From an uncultured Selenomonadales bacterium (lineage in GTDB: Bacteria; Bacillota; Negativicutes; Acidaminococcales; Acidaminococcaceae), in contig OMWZ01000013.1 of assembly GCA_900314855.1 (NCBI GenBank), positions 1 through 64,000 on the forward strand: a stretch of 64,000 bases of DNA. The letters run 5' to 3'. This document shows, one piece after another, positions 63,229-64,000 of the stretch. Position numbers and translations under genes: made by a program. The notes below the pieces were generated by a model that was not told the origin of the DNA, did not search any database, and was given only the letters and a program-made list of their open reading frames with translations. The first letter of the stretch is position 1; every line of letters begins with the position of its first letter.

Positions 63229-64000
63229 TTATTTTTTGACGTCCTCAAAGAGCTGGCTCACGGACCAGTCGTTGTAGACGCGCAGCATTGTCTCTGCCAG
63301 GATCGGGGCGATGGACAACACTTTGATCTTCGGGTGCTTCTTGTTCGGGGCCAGGGGAATAGTGTTCGTGACGACCAGTTCCGTGATTTCCGAACCGGCG
63401 ATGCGGGACAGGGCCGGATCCGTCAGGATCGGGTGCGTGCAGCACGCGTAGACTTCCTTGGCGCCGAACTTCTTGACGGCTTTCGCCGCTTCCGTCAGGC
63501 TGCCGGCCGTATCGACCATGTCGTCCACGAGGATAGCCGTTTTGCCCTTCACGTCGCCGATCAGGTTCATGACTTCGGCCACACCCGGTTCCGGGCGGCG
63601 TTTATCGATGATGGCCATGCCGCAGTTCAACCGTTCCGCGAAAACGCGGGCACGGCCGACCCCGCCGAGGTCCGGCGAAACGACGATGGTGTCTTCCAGA
63701 TTCTTCTGCTTGATATAGTCGGCCAGGACCGGCGCGGCAGGCATATGGTCCAGGGGAATGTTGAAGAAGCCCTGAATCTGGGCGGCGTGCAGGTCGATGG
63801 TGATGACACGGTTGATGCCGGCGCACTGCAGCAGGTCTGCCATCAGTTTCGCCGTAATGGGTTCACGGCCGCGGGCCTTGCGGTCCTGCCGGGCGTACCC
63901 GTAGAAGGGGATGACGGCCACGATCTTGTGGGCCGACGCGCGTTTGAAGGCATCTGCCATAATCAGCAGTTCCATGACGTTGTCGTTGACCGTAGGACCG
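63229..64000 (-). CDS. prs: Ribose-phosphate pyrophosphokinase, 3' part (cut by window end)
   Basis: The last 256 codons of PRPP synthetase, which makes PRPP from ribose-5-P and ATP for nucleotide and amino acid synthesis. The frame is open to the window edge, beginning with GPTVNDNVMELL. YGYARQDRK, DLHAAQIQGFF and the PRPP-binding VDDMVDTAGS loop are intact. About 60 N-terminal residues lie outside the window. Confidence 0.96.
   Translation of the reverse strand, partial: GPTVNDNVMELLIMADAFKRASAHKIVAVIPFYGYARQDRKARGREPITAKLMADLLQCAGINRVITIDLHAAQIQGFFNIPLDHMPAAPVLADYIKQKNLEDTIVVSPDLGGVGRARVFAERLNCGMAIIDKRRPEPGVAEVMNLIGDVKGKTAILVDDMVDTAGSLTEAAKAVKKFGAKEVYACCTHPILTDPALSRIAGSEITELVVTNTIPLAPNKKHPKIKVLSIAPILAETMLRVYNDWSVSQLFEDVKK

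Overview
The window is 64 kb of GC-rich (roughly 60% by eye) bacterial DNA in which every confident protein gene and the single tRNA lie on the minus strand, so transcription runs from high to low coordinates. It combines a complete Gram-negative envelope toolkit (LPS/Kdo synthesis, Lpt transport, BamA, TamB, TolC, Mla, Skp) with a Firmicutes-style housekeeping block (rpmE, DUF1385, prfA, prmC, sua5, rpiB, upp, dCMP deaminase, wecA, wecB, atp operon, murA, mreB). That mix is the hallmark of the Negativicutes (diderm Firmicutes); the exact genus cannot be fixed by eye.

Layout in the direction of transcription. (1) 64000-61250: the 3' part of prs, a polysaccharide deacetylase, pth and rpmE. (2) 61220-52880: DUF1385-prfA-prmC-sua5, then, from its own promoter, rpiB-upp-dCMP deaminase-wecA-wecB. 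(3) 52810-46070: the F1Fo ATP synthase operon (I-a-c-b-alpha-gamma-beta-epsilon). It has no free delta gene: the C-terminal half of delta is fused to the N-terminus of alpha, and subunit c carries two carboxylates in its ion site. (4) 46000-41270: two small coiled-coil proteins, murA, mreB and an AMIN/NAGPA-type protein. (5) 41180-36020: a small exported lipoyl-like protein, an S55-type serine peptidase and MlaE-F-D; MlaD ends in a beta-barrel-like domain. (6) 36000-28460: tolC, tamB, a sigma factor and a single-pass Pro-rich membrane protein. (7) 28450-18350: bamA, an exported protein of unknown function, three Skp/OmpH-like proteins, lpxD, a second LpxL-type acyltransferase, lpxC, fabZ, lpxA and lpxI. 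(8) 17415-499: an apparently uninterrupted 17-kb operon lpxB-msbA-waaA/lpxK fusion-kdsB-kdsA-kdsD-kdsC-lpxL-lptC-lptA-lptB-lptF-DUF3084-YqgF-like-degenerate 5'-nucleotidase-cyclodeaminase. (9) a tRNA-Ser(UGA) with a perfect-consensus promoter and a strong terminator.

Together the envelope genes give a nearly complete route: lipid A and Kdo synthesis (LpxACDIBK, KdsABCD, WaaA, LpxL), flipping (MsbA), periplasmic transport (LptBFCA), outer-membrane protein folding (Skp, BamA), phospholipid transport (Mla, TamB) and efflux (TolC). No lptD, lptE, mlaA, mlaB, mlaC, lolA or tamA is seen here. Start codons were re-chosen from Shine-Dalgarno spacing where the longest open frame overran. Promoters and terminators come from reading the sequence only, and no database search was run.
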